From: Strigops habroptila
Taxonomy: Eukaryota > Chordata > Aves > Psittaciformes > Psittacidae
Assembly: GCF_004027225.2 (NCBI RefSeq)
Contig: NW_022651105.1
Location: forward strand, 620,924-684,923
Length of the DNA: 64,000 nucleotides
Reading direction: 5' to 3'
Shown: piece by piece, positions 23,206 to 33,785 of the stretch
Layout: every line of letters starts with the position of its first letter
Numbering within the stretch: position 1 is the first letter of the stretch
Position numbers and translations under genes: made by a program
The notes under the pieces: generated by a model
What the model was told of the DNA's origin: nothing
The model's input: the letters and a program-made list of their open reading frames with translations, nothing else
Database searches by the model: none

Positions 23206-24200
23206 ATGGGTTGAACGGACCTTCATGATCACCTTCAGTGACCATCTAAGCCACTCCCCGCACCATGGGCAGGGGCATCTTCACTAGACCAAGGTGCTCA
23301 AAGCCCCATATATCATGTCCCACAATGGGTTTTGGGTTGAAAGGACCTTCAATGATCATCTAATCCACCCCCCGCACCATGGGCAGGGGCATCTTACCTA
23401 GGCCAAGGTGCTCAAAGCCCCATATATCATGTCCCACAATGGGTTTTGGGTTGAAAGGACCTTCAATGATCATCTAATCCACCCCCCGCACCATGGGCAG
23501 GGGCATCTTACCTAGACCAAGGTGCTCAAAGCCCCATATATCATGTCCCACAATGGGTTTTGGGTTGAAAGGACCTTCAATGATCATCTAATCCACCCCC
23601 CGCACCATGGGCAGGGGCATCTTACCTAGACCAAGGTGCTCAAAGCCCCATATATCATGTCCCACAATGGGTTTTGGGTTGAAAGGACCTTCAATGATCA
23701 TCTAATCCACCCCCCGCACCATGGGCAGGGGCATCTTACCTAGGCCAAGGTGCTCAAAGTCCCATATATCATGTCCCACAATGGGTTTTGGGTTGAAAGG
23801 ACCTTCAATGATCATCTAATCCACCCCCCGCGCCATGGGCAGGGGCATCTTACCTAGGCCAAGGTGCTCAAAGCCCCATATATCATGTCCCACAATGGGT
23901 TTTGGGTTGAAAGGACCTTCAATGATCATCTAATCCACCCCCCGCACCATGGGCAGGGGCATCTTACCTAGACCAAGGTGCTCAAAGCCCCATATATCAT
24001 GTCCCACAATGGGTTTTGGGTTGAAAGGACCTTCAATGATCATCCATGGGCAGGAGCATCTTCAGCAGACGAAGGTGCTCAAAGCCCCACACTGGGTTTT
24101 GGGTTGAAAGGACTTTCAAAGATGATCCAGTGCAACCTCCTATGATGGGTTGGTTCAAAGCCCCGTCCAACCTGGAGATGGGGCATCCCCACAACAGGTC
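23206..24200 (-). repeat. 114-bp satellite made of a CR1 3' tail
   Basis: Seven junctions ('cccacaatgggttttggg') are spaced exactly 114 bp apart from 23319 to 24003. Each unit is the reversed CR1 3' end ('gggttgaaaggacc', 'caaggtgctcaaagcccca') closed by the short non-CR1 link 'tatatcatgtcccaca'. Units are nearly identical. The outermost copies are diverged, and the right-hand one runs on into more CR1 sequence to about 24200. It lies in the presumed first intron of C5AR1. Confidence 0.95.
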
Positions 24201-24810
24201 TCTCCCCTTGCGGAAGCTCCTCCAAAGCAGCGCCACGAGATGCTCCTCAATGTGTGGCACTGGCCCCTTGGCCCTGCCCATGGTCCCCCTATGGTCTCCA
24301 TGGCCACCAGGAAGTCGGCATTGCCCCACTTCCTCGCCCCACTTCCCCCCGGAGCCACGGCCTCATGGCGCAAGAGCTCGGATGAGGAAACACCAAAGGA
24401 GCTTCAGCTCCGGCGCCTTCTGCGGCAGCAGGGAGGGGCCCATGGGGATGAGCTGGGATCAGATCCCAAAGGACAAAGATCGCGATTAGATCCCAAAGCA
24501 CCAAAGTGGGGATGGGGGAAGGCGGGAGGAGGAGGAGGAAACCCCAGGGCAGGTTTGGGAATGCTCCAGCGATCCAGAGCATGAGAAGAGACCATCACCA
24601 CCCATCGCCAATCATCATTATCATCACCCAGCACCACCCATCACCAATCATCATTAACCATCATCACCCAGCACCACCCAGCACCACCCTCCTGCCCTCA
24701 ATGGGGAAGATCTAGCCCAGAGAATCCCTGATGGGGATGGGATGGATGGAGAGCCCCGAATCCCACCTTATCCCACTGTTCCATCCCAGCAAACCCACTG
24801 CATTCCCTCA
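24201..24810. other. rest of the presumed C5AR1 intron 1
   Basis: No gene is seen. It contains a loose (catcacc)n stretch at about 24590-24700. Confidence 0.5.
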
Positions 24811-24811
24811 C

Positions 24812-24860
24812 CTGCGTCCCAGCGCTGCAGCCCGGTGCGGTCCCGACCGGCTTTTATATG
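24812..24860 (-). promoter_or_regulatory. C5AR1: probable C5AR1 promoter: TATA box and short noncoding exon
   Basis: On the minus strand ATATAAAA (about 24852-24859) stands 30-40 bp before a GCAG|GTGAGG donor at 24812. An acceptor-like TTCTAG lies just before the C5AR1 ATG exon (about 23181). This would give a very short 5' UTR exon. In mammals C5AR1 also has a short first exon, there holding the ATG; here I see no ATG in it. Confidence 0.4.
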
Positions 24861-25244
24861 GCCCCGGCCAAGGGGAAGGAAAAGGAGGAGCAACAAGAAG
24901 AGATCGGCCCCAAACTGCCGTTTGGGGGGGGGGGGAAGTGGGGCTGGGAAAGCTCCGGATCCCGATGGAATGAGGGGGGGGATCCCGGATGGACACCCTG
25001 ACACGGGGGGATGATCCCACCCCATGATCCCAGGGGATACCACCAGGGAATGCTGCTCCTTACTGAGTGTCCCCACTGGTCCCAGGGGGGGACAGGGAGG
25101 AGCAGGAAGGCTCCAATGCCCCAAAACCTCCTCCAGAGTCCCAAAACGCCTCATTTCACCCCAGAAAACAGGAGGCCCCCCAAGACGCAACAAGCGGATT
25201 CCCATTGACAGGACCCCCCCTGCCCCAGCTTCCCAGGCATGGAG

Positions 25245-25690
25245 CTAAAGGGGCAGCCCCATGAGCTAAAAGGGGAACCCGAGGGCTAAAGGGGAACCCG
25301 GAGCTAAAGGGGGACCTGGATCTAACGGGGGGACCCCAGGAGCTAAAGAGGGACCTGGATCTAAAAGGGGGACCCCAGGAGCTAAAGAGGGACCTGGATC
25401 TAAAGGGGGGACCCCAGGAGCTAAAGGAAGGATCCCAGGAGCTAAAGGGGGACCTGAAGCTAAAGGGGGACCCAGGGGCTAAAAGGGGGGATCCAGAAGC
25501 TAAAGGGGGGACCTGGCGCTAAAGGAGAACCCCAGGGGCTAAAGGGGGGAGCCAGGAGCTTAAGGGGGGGTCCTCGGGGCTAAAGGGGCACCCAGGAGCT
25601 AAAGGGGGACCTGGAGCTAAAGGAGACCCCAGAGCTAAAGGGGGGACCTGGGATCTAAAGGGGGGGTCCCCGGAGCTAAAGGGGGACCCC
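25245..25690. repeat. minisatellite downstream of CCDC9
   Basis: About 20 units of 20-25 bp on 'gagctaaagggggacc'. They are the reverse complement of the units in the array at 26985-27905. Confidence 0.9.
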
Positions 25691-25734
25691 ACGGTTCCCC
25701 AGATCACGGCTCCAGCCCGGAGCTGTTGTAGACG

Positions 25735-25740
25735 TTTATT
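25735..25740 (-). terminator. CCDC9: CCDC9 polyadenylation signal AATAAA
   Basis: A minus-strand AATAAA 130 bp beyond the stop at 25869. It supports the view that the CCDC9 transcript runs this far and that the small exons at 27.9, 26.9 and 26.0 kb are real. Confidence 0.65.
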
Positions 25741-25868
25741 AACAAAGAACTGGGGTGTCCCCCCCCCCCCGCACCTGGCTCCGGGGCACGGGCCAGGATC
25801 GGGGGTGTCCGTGTCGCCCCCCCGGCGGGTCCAGCACAGCCGGAGCCCCCAGAGCCCCTTTGGAACCT

Positions 25869-28800
25869 TCAATGACCGACGGCGCATCCCGGCTCCAGCG
25901 CCGGCACCGCAGCTTCCCGAGGGATGTGGGGGGGAGCGGGGGGGGGGTCTTCCCTCCCTCCCTCCCTCCTTCCCGGTGCTTCCTGAGGCTCCCAGTGTCC
26001 AGGTGCTGCCGGGATCACGGCGGGAGCGAGCCCGGGGCCGGAGCGGCCGCTCGGGGCCGGCGGAGAGCCTGGTGGTCCTGGGGGGAGAGCGGGAGTGAGG
26101 GGGGGCGGGAATGGGAATGGGGGGAAGGGGAAAAGGAAAGAGGAGAAAAGGAAAAGGAAAGGGAAAGGGGGAAGGAGAAAGGGAATGAGACAGGAAATGA
26201 GAGGAAGGGGAATGGAAAGAGGAAGAGGAGGGAGGGAAAGAGGGAAAGAAGGGAAAGGGGAAAAGGGAAGAGGGGAAGGAAAAACGGAAGGAGAAAGGGA
26301 AAGAGAAGAAGAAAGGGAATGAGGGGAAGGGGAATGGGAGGAGGAGAAGGAAGGGAATAAGAGAAGGAATGAGGGGGGGAATGAGGGGAAGGAGAATAGG
26401 AAAGGGGAGGAGGAAGAGAAAGGCAACGAGGGAAAAGGAGAACGGGAATGAGGAGAAACAGAATGAGGATGAGAATGAAGCTGCTGTCCCCATTCCCAGC
26501 CTGCCCCCCCATGGGCAGTGTGGGGCTGTGGGGTTCGATTCTACCCCGTGCTCCCAATTTTCCAAGCCTGGAGCATTATCCCAAGCCCACAACCTTCCCC
26601 CCGCTCTGCTCCTCCGGGGCAGGACAGACAGACGGACACACCGGGACACAGCGGGAGCCGCGGCACCCGCCACCCCGGGGAGCTCCAGGGAACCACCACC
26701 GGATGCCAGGGAAATACCGGGAGCGAGAGGCGGCAGCTCCGGGTGTTGTGCAGGAGGAGGCAGTCTGTCAGCGGGAGCGCCGGGAAGCAGAGGAGGGAGG
26801 ACAGACAGACAGACAGAGCCCCACGGCGGGCGCGGGACCCGCTAGTGCCCGGCCGGAGGTGGCGAGTGCTTACGGAAACGCACCCGGTGGAAGTCCGTGA
26901 TCTCCACGGTGCCGGGCGCCGGATCCAGGGCTTCTGGGCACGGAAACAGGGAATGAAGAGGGCTCCGACCCCCCCCATCCCACCAATGGACCCCCCTTTA
27001 GCTCCAGGTCCCTCTTTAGCTCTGGGGTCCCCTTTAACTCCGGGGTCCCCCTTTAGCTCCGGGTCCCCTCTTTAGCTCCGGGTCCCCACTTTAGCCCCTG
27101 GGTCCTCCTTTAGCTCCAGGTCCCCCCTTTAGTTCTGGGCTCCCCTTTAGCCTCTGGGTCCCCCTTTAGCCTCTGGGTCCCCCTTTAGCTCCAGGGTCCT
27201 CCCTTTAGCTCTGGGGTCCCCCCTTTAGCCTCTGGGTCCTCCTTTAGCCTCTGGGTCCCCCTTTAACTCCGGGGTCCCCCCTTTAGCCTCTGGGTCCCCC
27301 TTTAGCTCCAGGGTCCTCCCTTTAGCTCTGGGGTCCCCCCTTTAGCTCCAGGTCCCCCTTTAGCTCCAGGGTCCTCCCTTTAGCTCTGGGTCCCCTCTTT
27401 ACCTCCGGGTCCCCACTTTAGCCCCTGGGTCCTCCTTTAGCTCCAGGTCCCCCCTTTAATTCTGGGCTCCCCTTTAGCCTCTGGGTCCCCCTTTAGTCTC
27501 TGGGTCCTCCTTTAGCTCCAGGTCCCCCCTTTAGTTCTGGGCTCCCCTTTAGCCTCTGGGTCCCCCTTTAGCTCCAGGGTCCTCCCTTTAGCTCTGGGGT
27601 CCCCCCTTTAGCTCCGGGGTCCCCCCTTTAGCTCCACGTCCCCCCTTTAGTTCTGGGCTCCCCTTTAGCTCTGGGGTCCCCCCTTTAGCTCTGGGTCCCC
27701 CTTTAGCTCCAGGGTCCTCCCTTTAGCTCTGGGGTCCCCCCTTTAGCCTCTGGGTCCCCCTTTAGCCTCTGGGTCCCCCTTTAGCCTCTGGGTCCTCCCT
27801 TTAGCTCTGGGGTCCCCCCTTTAGCTCCAGATCCCCCTTTAGTTCCAGGTCCCCCCTTTAGCTCCAGGGTCCCCCCTTTAGCTCCGGGTCCCCCCCTTTA
27901 GATCTGGAGTCCCCTCAGCACCTCTTATCTCATCCTCCGCCTCCTGCTCCGCGTCGAGCCTCACTTCATCCCTCTGGGGGGACTCCAGGGGGCTCAGCCC
28001 TATAAGGGGGGAGACCAGGGTGAAGCTCCCTTGTTCCCCCATATCCCAGCTCTAGTGCCCCCCACTTGGGGATGGGGGGCACATGCGGGTCCTGCCCCAT
28101 TGCGGGCGGGGGGTGGCGCTGGGGTTTGGGGGACGCACTGGGGGGTGCTTCCTCCTTGTTCAGTGACCCTGTGCTGCCGTCGTCCTCCTCCTCCTCCTCC
28201 TCTTCCTCCTCCTCCTCGCTGCCATCTTCATCCTCATCCTCTTCGCTGACATCCTCCCATTGCTCTTCCTCCTCCTCCTCCTCCTCCTCCTCCTCGGGGG
28301 TCAGGGAATGGGGGGGCTCCAGGGGGGGCTCGGTTGGTGTTTCCTCTGTCTATGGGCATTCAGAGTGAGAGTATCAGAGGGGTACCGGGGTGGGGGTACC
28401 CAGAGGGTGTTGGGGTATCAGGACACTGGGGGGGGGGGGGGGGTGTCAGGGGGATATTGGGGTACCAAAGGGGTATTAGGGTACCAGGGCACTGGGGTGG
28501 GGGGCATTGGGTGGGGGGCACCAGAGGGGTATTGGGGTACCAGAGGGGCATTGGGGTGGGGGGCACCAGAGGGGTATTGGGATACCAGGGGGGTACCAGC
28601 ATGGGGGGCACCAGACGGGTATAGGGATGGGGGTACTAGAGGGGTGTCAGGGTATTGGGGTACCACAGGAGTATTGGGGTGCGGGGCACCAGGGCAAGGG
28701 GCATCAGGGGAGTATCAGGGTGGGGGCACCAGAGGGGTATTGGTGTGGGGGGTACCGGGATGGGGGGTTTGGGGGTACCGGGATGCTCTGAGCCCCATTG

Positions 28801-31800
28801 CTTCACCTCCCAGCTCTCGGCCGCGGGCGCTGGCTCTGGCTCCTTCTCCTCCCAGCGGTTGTCGTGCATGCTGCAGGGGGAGATTCCAGCCGCTGGGAGA
28901 CTCCACCGGGAACAGAGCCCCCGGAGCCCCCCCCCCACCTCGGGACACAACCGACCTGTAGGACTTGGCCCCGAGGCCCCGGCCCCGGCCCCGTGGCTTC
29001 TGCTGGGGCAGGAACTCGCCCAGGGTGGGGGGTTTGGGAGCCGGGCGCCGGAGCTCCTCCCTCGAGCCCGAGTCCCAGGCGGGAGCGGCCGCGGAGCCCT
29101 CCAGGAACCTGGAAACAAAGCGGGACACGGTGACACCGGGACACGGGTGGCAATGGGAGATGGGTGACACCGCGATGAAGGTAACAATGGGAAACGGGTG
29201 AGACCAGGATGCAGGTAACAATGGGAGAGGGGTGACACCGGGATGAAGGTAACAATGGGAAACGGGTGAGACCAGGATGCAGGTAACAATGGGAGAGGGG
29301 TGACACCAGGATGAAGGTGACAATGGGAAACGGGTGAGACCAGGATGCAGGTAACAATGGGAGAGGGGTGACACCGGGATGCAGGTAACAATGGGAGAGG
29401 GGTGACACCGGGATGAAGGTGACAATGGGAAACGGGTGAGACCAGGATGCAGGTAACAATGGGAGAGGGGTGACACCAGGATGAAGGTGACAATGGGAAA
29501 CGGGTGAGACCAGGATGCAGGTAACAATGGGAGAGGGGTGACACCAGGAGACAGGTGACAATGGGAGACAGGTGACAACAGGACATGGGTGACAACTGGA
29601 GATGGGTGATAGCGATCGATGGGCGACAATGGGAAACAAGGGGAGATGAGTGACACTGAGACAAGGGCAACAATGGGAGAGGGGTGACACCAGGACATAG
29701 GTGATGCTAGGACAGGGGTGACACCAGGACAGGGGTGACACCGGGATAGGGGTGATGCTCAGACATGGATGACACTAGGACATGGGTAACAATGGGAGAT
29801 GGGTGACACTGGAACAAAGGTGATGCTGGGACATGGGTGACAGTGGGAGACAGATGATGCTGGGACACGGGTGACAATGGGAGATGGGTGACACTGGGAC
29901 AAAGGTGATGCTGGGACACAGATAACAATGGGAGATGGGTGACACTGGGACAAAGGTGATGCTGGGACATGGGTGACAGTGGGAGATGGGTGACAGTGGG
30001 ACAAAGGTGATGCTGGGACATGGGTGACAGTGGGAGATGGGTGACACTGGGACAAAGGTGATGCTAGGACATGGGTGACAGTGGGAGATAGATAATGCTG
30101 GGACACGGGTGACAGTGGGAGATGGGTGACACTGCGACAAAGGTGATGCTAGGACATGGGTGACAGTGGGAGATAGATGATGCTGGGACATGGGTGACAA
30201 TGGGAGATGGGTGACACTGGGATAAAGGTGATGCTGGGACATGGGTGACAGTGGGAGATAGATGATGCTGGGACACGGGTGACAATGGGAGAAGGGTGAC
30301 ACTGGGACAAAGGTGATGCTCGGACATGGGTGACAGTGGGAGACAGATGATGCTGGGACATGGGTGACAATGGGAGATGGGTGACAATGGGACGAAGGTG
30401 ATGCTGGGACATGGGTGACAATGGGAGATGGGTGACAATGGGACGAAGGTGATGCTGGGACATGGGTGACAATGGGACACGGGCGACGCCGGGACACGGA
30501 TAACACCATCCCATTCCCTACATGCTGTCGGACTTCTCGGCGTCCCACTCGCGCCGCCACTGCCCGCCGGGCTTGCGGTGCCGCGCCACCCGCTCCCGGT
30601 CGATGCGCTCCCGCTCCTGCTTCCAGCGCAGGTACTCGGCGCGCTCCCGGCCCGTCATGGACAGCGTCATGTCCCCGGCGCCCGCGTGGCGGCCCTGGGC
30701 AGCAGGACAGGCTCGGATCCCATGGGAACAGCCCCGGGAATGGCGCGGGGGGGTGATGGGGACACACGTACGGGGCTCGGCCACATCCGGTCCCGCTCCA
30801 TCCCTGTCTTGACCTTATCGAAGTCTGGCCCCCCCCAGTTGCGGCCGTGGCGGCGGCTCCCATCCCTCCGGTCGGAATCCTGGGATGGGCCCGAGCGGCG
30901 AGGGTCGTCCAGGAAGTTCCGCACCGGGTTCTTCTCCGGGAGCCCGTCCTGGGGGAGAGAAGGAAAGGGGAGGGAAAGGGGAGGGAAAGGGGAGGGAAAG
31001 GGGAGGGAAAGGGGAGGGAAAGGGGAGGGAAAGGGGAGGGAAAGGGGAGGGAAAGGGGAGGGAAAGGGGAGGGAAAGGGGAGGGAAAGGGGAGGGAAAGG
31101 GGAGGGAAAGGGGAGGGAAAGGGGAGGGAAAGGGGAGGGAAAGGGGAGGGAAAGGGGAGGGAAAGGGGAGGGAAAGGGGAGGGAAAGGGGAGGGAAAGGG
31201 GAGGGAAAGGGGAGGGAAAGGGGAGGGAAAGGGGAGGGAAAGGGGAGGGAAAGGCCCCCCCCCCCCGCTCACCCTCTGGCTCTGCTCGTACTCCGCGATC
31301 TTCTCCATCTCCTCATTCATGCGCTCGATGTTCTGGCGCCGGCGCTGCTCCCACTGCAGCACCCCGAAACCCCCCCTTTGTACCCCAAAACGCAACCAGA
31401 AGCACCCCAAAACCCCTCTTTGCACCCCAAACCCACCCTTTGCACCCCAAAACCTACCCAGAGGCACCCCAAAACCTACCCAGAGGCACCCCAAAACCCC
31501 ACCAGCTGCACCCCCAAACCCTGCCGCCCCCCCCCCCCCCAAGCACCCACCTTGGAGGCCTGGCTGGGGCCGGCGCTGCCCCTCGCCACCAGTTTGACCA
31601 GTCCCCGGCCCCGCGGCCGCCAGTCCCCGGCGCTGGGCCCGGCCCCCTCCCAAGCGGGGTCACCGGGGGGGTGTCCCCGGGGGGGGCGGCCGCTGGGACG
31701 GGGCCCGGGGGGCCTGGAGCCGCGGCCGAGCCGGGGGGCCCCCGGCGGCTTCTTCTCTTTCCCCGGGCGCTGCTCCTGCACCGGGGCAGGCGGGGGACAA

Positions 31801-33093
31801 TGCGGGGGGGGGGGGGGGGTCAGTAGGACACCCCCCACACACACACCTGGGGGGTCCCCAATGTCCCCAACTCACCTGGGTGGCACCGGAGGGGTCCCGA
31901 GCCCGGTGCAGGGTGGTCACTGCCACCCCCTCCTGCTCAGCCTTCTTGCGGTCCTCCTCGATCTCCTGTTGGGATGCGGGAGGCGGGGATGAGGCGGGAT
32001 GCGGTGGGATGCAGGGATGAAGGCGGGATGTGGCGGGATGCAGGAATACAAGCGGGATGCAGGGATGATTTGGGATGCAGGGATGAAGGTGGGAGGCAGG
32101 AATACAGGCAGGATGCAGGGATGATTTGAGATGCAGGGATGAAGGCAGGATGCAGGGATGAAGGCAGGATACAGGGATGATTTGGGATGCAGGGATGATT
32201 TGGGATGCAGGGATGAAGGCAGGATGCAGGGATGAAGGCAGGATGCAGGCAGGAGGCAGCGATGATTTGGGATGCAAGGATGATTTGGGATGCAGGGATG
32301 ATTTGGGATGCAGGGATGAAGGCGGGATAAACCCCCCCCAAACCACATTCCTATGTGCATTTTGTGGGGGTGAAGGATGGGATGAATCCAACCGATGCCC
32401 TCCTTGCACCACACGGAGCCCCTGCCCGCCTGGAGCCAGAGATTCATGGGATGCCGGGATCGGGGAGGCTGGAAGAGGCAACCTTTGGCTGGATAAACTC
32501 TTCCCAACATCCCACCTGGATGGGACCGAGCGCACCTGGTACCGCCGGATGATGGCCTCGTTCTTCCTGCGCAGCGCCGCGATGCGCCGGTCCAGCTCCG
32601 CGTCCTTCTCCTCCTTCGAGCGCAGGTCCAGCGCCGCCGACTGCCGGGAGCGGAGCGGGATGAGAGCGGGGAACGGAGCCACGGACCCGAACCGGAGCCA
32701 CCGAGCCCGAACAGGAGCCACGGACCCAAACCGGAGCCACCGAGCCCGAACCGGAGCCACGGACCCAAACCGGAGCCACCGAGCCCGAACCGGAGCCACC
32801 CGAGCCCGAACCGGAGCCACCCGAACCGGAGCCACGGACCCAAACCGGAGCCACGGACCCAAACCGGAGCCACCCGAGCCCGAACCGGAGCCACGGACCT
32901 AAACCGGAGCCACCCGAGCCCGAACCGGAGCCACCCGAACCGGAGCCACGGACCCAAACCGGAGCCACTGAGCCCGAACCGGAGCCACGGACCCAAACCG
33001 GAGCCACCGAGCCCGAACCGGAGCCACCCGAGCCCGAACCGGAGCCGCCCGAACCCGAACCGGAGCCACACGAGCCCGAACCGGCCTCACCAT
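25869..33093 (-). CDS. CCDC9: CCDC9, coiled-coil protein linked to the exon junction complex
   Basis: CCDC9 is a nuclear RNA-associated protein reported with exon junction complexes. Coding exons: 33093-33091 (ATG only), 32640-32536, 31965-31876, 31775-31551, 31353-31273, 30948-30772, 30694-30522, 29108-28956, 28870-28807, 28349-28139, 27999-27922, 26933-26874, 26077-25869. Phases join throughout, giving about 542 residues (human 531). Family blocks: the N-terminal helix SAALDLRSKEEKDAELD, EIEEDRKKAE, an RG-rich stretch, RRQNIERMNEEMEKIAEYE, NPVRNFLDDPRRSG, GDMTLSMTGRERAEYLRWKQ, HRKPGGQWRREWDAEKSD, PPTLGEFLPQQK, MHDNRWEEKE, then a Glu/Asp tract around QWEDVSEED. The last three exons do not look like human CCDC9; I accept them on consistent phase-1 junctions, total length and the poly(A) site. 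Otherwise the 28349 exon would read through to a stop at 27966. Confidence 0.88.
26095..26470. repeat. purine-rich tract in the last CCDC9 intron
   Basis: About 370 bp of almost pure A/G on the plus strand (ggaaagg, gaggaag units), irregular. Confidence 0.85.
26985..27905. repeat. minisatellite in a CCDC9 intron, inverted copy of the 25.3-kb array
   Basis: Roughly 40 units of 20-25 bp on 'ccctttagctctggggtcc' with frequent variants. The units are the reverse complement of those at 25245-25690. Confidence 0.9.
28370..28790. repeat. minisatellite in a CCDC9 intron
   Basis: Units such as 'ggggtaccagaggggtattg', 16-30 bp, with a G run at 28430-28443. Confidence 0.85.
29130..30500. repeat. two related minisatellites in a CCDC9 intron
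   Basis: Positions 29130-29570 hold units with 'aacaatgggagaggggtgac'. Positions 29570-30500 hold units of roughly 50-60 bp with 'acatgggtgacagtgggaga' and 'gacaaaggtgatgctgggac'. They fill almost the whole intron between the 30694 and 29108 exons. Confidence 0.9.
30960..31255. repeat. near-perfect 11-bp repeat in a CCDC9 intron
   Basis: About 26 head-to-tail copies of 'aaaggggaggg' with almost no variation, all-purine on the plus strand. The period of 11 leaves all three plus frames open. Confidence 0.95.
31966..32345. repeat. minisatellite in CCDC9 intron 2
   Basis: Units of about 17-30 bp on 'gggatgcagggatgatttg' and 'gatgaaggcaggatgcag', just upstream of the 31965 exon on the minus strand. 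Confidence 0.85.
32665..33085. repeat. minisatellite in CCDC9 intron 1
   Basis: Units of about 20-39 bp alternate 'cggagccacggacccaaac' with 'cggagccaccgagcccgaac'. They begin 6 bp past the ATG-only first exon and fill the intron. Confidence 0.9.
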
Positions 33094-33230
33094 GGTCGCG
33101 GTAACGGCGGCCGGACGGGACCGGGCCGCGACCCGCTCGTACCGGCTGTACCCGCCCCTCCGTCCCGCGCGTCAGCGCATGTTCCGGTTCCGGTACGGGC
33201 CAGGCGGGAGAGCAGGGCATTAAAAGGGCG
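33094..33230 (-). promoter_or_regulatory. CCDC9: CCDC9 CpG-island promoter
   Basis: This is CpG-dense sequence directly upstream of the CCDC9 ATG. It has two overlapping ETS-type sites in 'ttccggttccgg' (about 33184-33195). No TATA box is seen. Confidence 0.5.
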
Positions 33231-33294
33231 ATGGGGAGGGAGAGGTGGGGCCCACCGTGGGGCTGGCGGGGCGGAGCGGCGCCCGAGTCACCCC

Positions 33295-33540
33295 CGTGTC
33301 CCCACTCGTGTCCCCCCCCGTGTCCCCCTTCGTGTCCGTGTGTCCCCTGTGTCCCCCCATATCCCCATGTCCCCCCATATCCCCATGTCCCCCCATATCC
33401 TCATGTCCCCCCATATCCCCGTGTCCTCCATGTCCCCCCATATCCCTATGTCCCCTAATGTCTCCCCATCTCCCCATGTCCCCCATATCCCCGTGTCGCC
33501 CCATGTCCCCCCATGTCCCTCTCTCCACACGTGTGTCGTG
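33295..33540. repeat. minisatellite upstream of CCDC9
   Basis: Loose units of 'ccccatatccccatgtc', 12-18 bp. Confidence 0.85.
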
Positions 33541-33785
33541 TGTCGTTGTCCCCCTCCCAACTTTTTCCCGCCGCGGTGGGCGTGGCCTCGCCGCCCCGTC
33601 CCTCTCCCCCCTTCCGCGGGGGGCGTGGCTCCGCCTCGGCCACGCCCCCCGCCTGTCTCCATGGCAGCTGCGGCTCTGGCCGCGGCCGCGCCACCCGATT
33701 GGCTGAGCCGCGCCGGGCGCGTGGCGCCGGGGGGCGGGGCCAAGGGGCGGCGGGAGCGAGAGTGGGGACACGGGGGGGGGCGTGG
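33541..33785. promoter_or_regulatory. CpG island between CCDC9 and BBC3, no gene assigned
   Basis: A CpG-rich block has several gggcgtggc / ggggcgggg boxes and a CCAAT box in reverse (gattggctg, about 33697). An ATG at 33661 opens a short frame that I do not recognise. It looks like a promoter, but I cannot say for which transcript. Confidence 0.35.

Noticed and set aside
24900-27900. Search for INAFM1, which lies between CCDC9 and C5AR1 in human
   Set aside because: No frame contains a transmembrane segment resembling INAFM1; the interval is explained by CCDC9 terminal exons and minisatellites.
30847-31992. Long open frames of Gly-Lys-Gly-Glu-Arg type on the plus strand
   Set aside because: They are produced by the 11-bp purine repeat in a CCDC9 intron; an 11-bp unit free of stops keeps every frame open.
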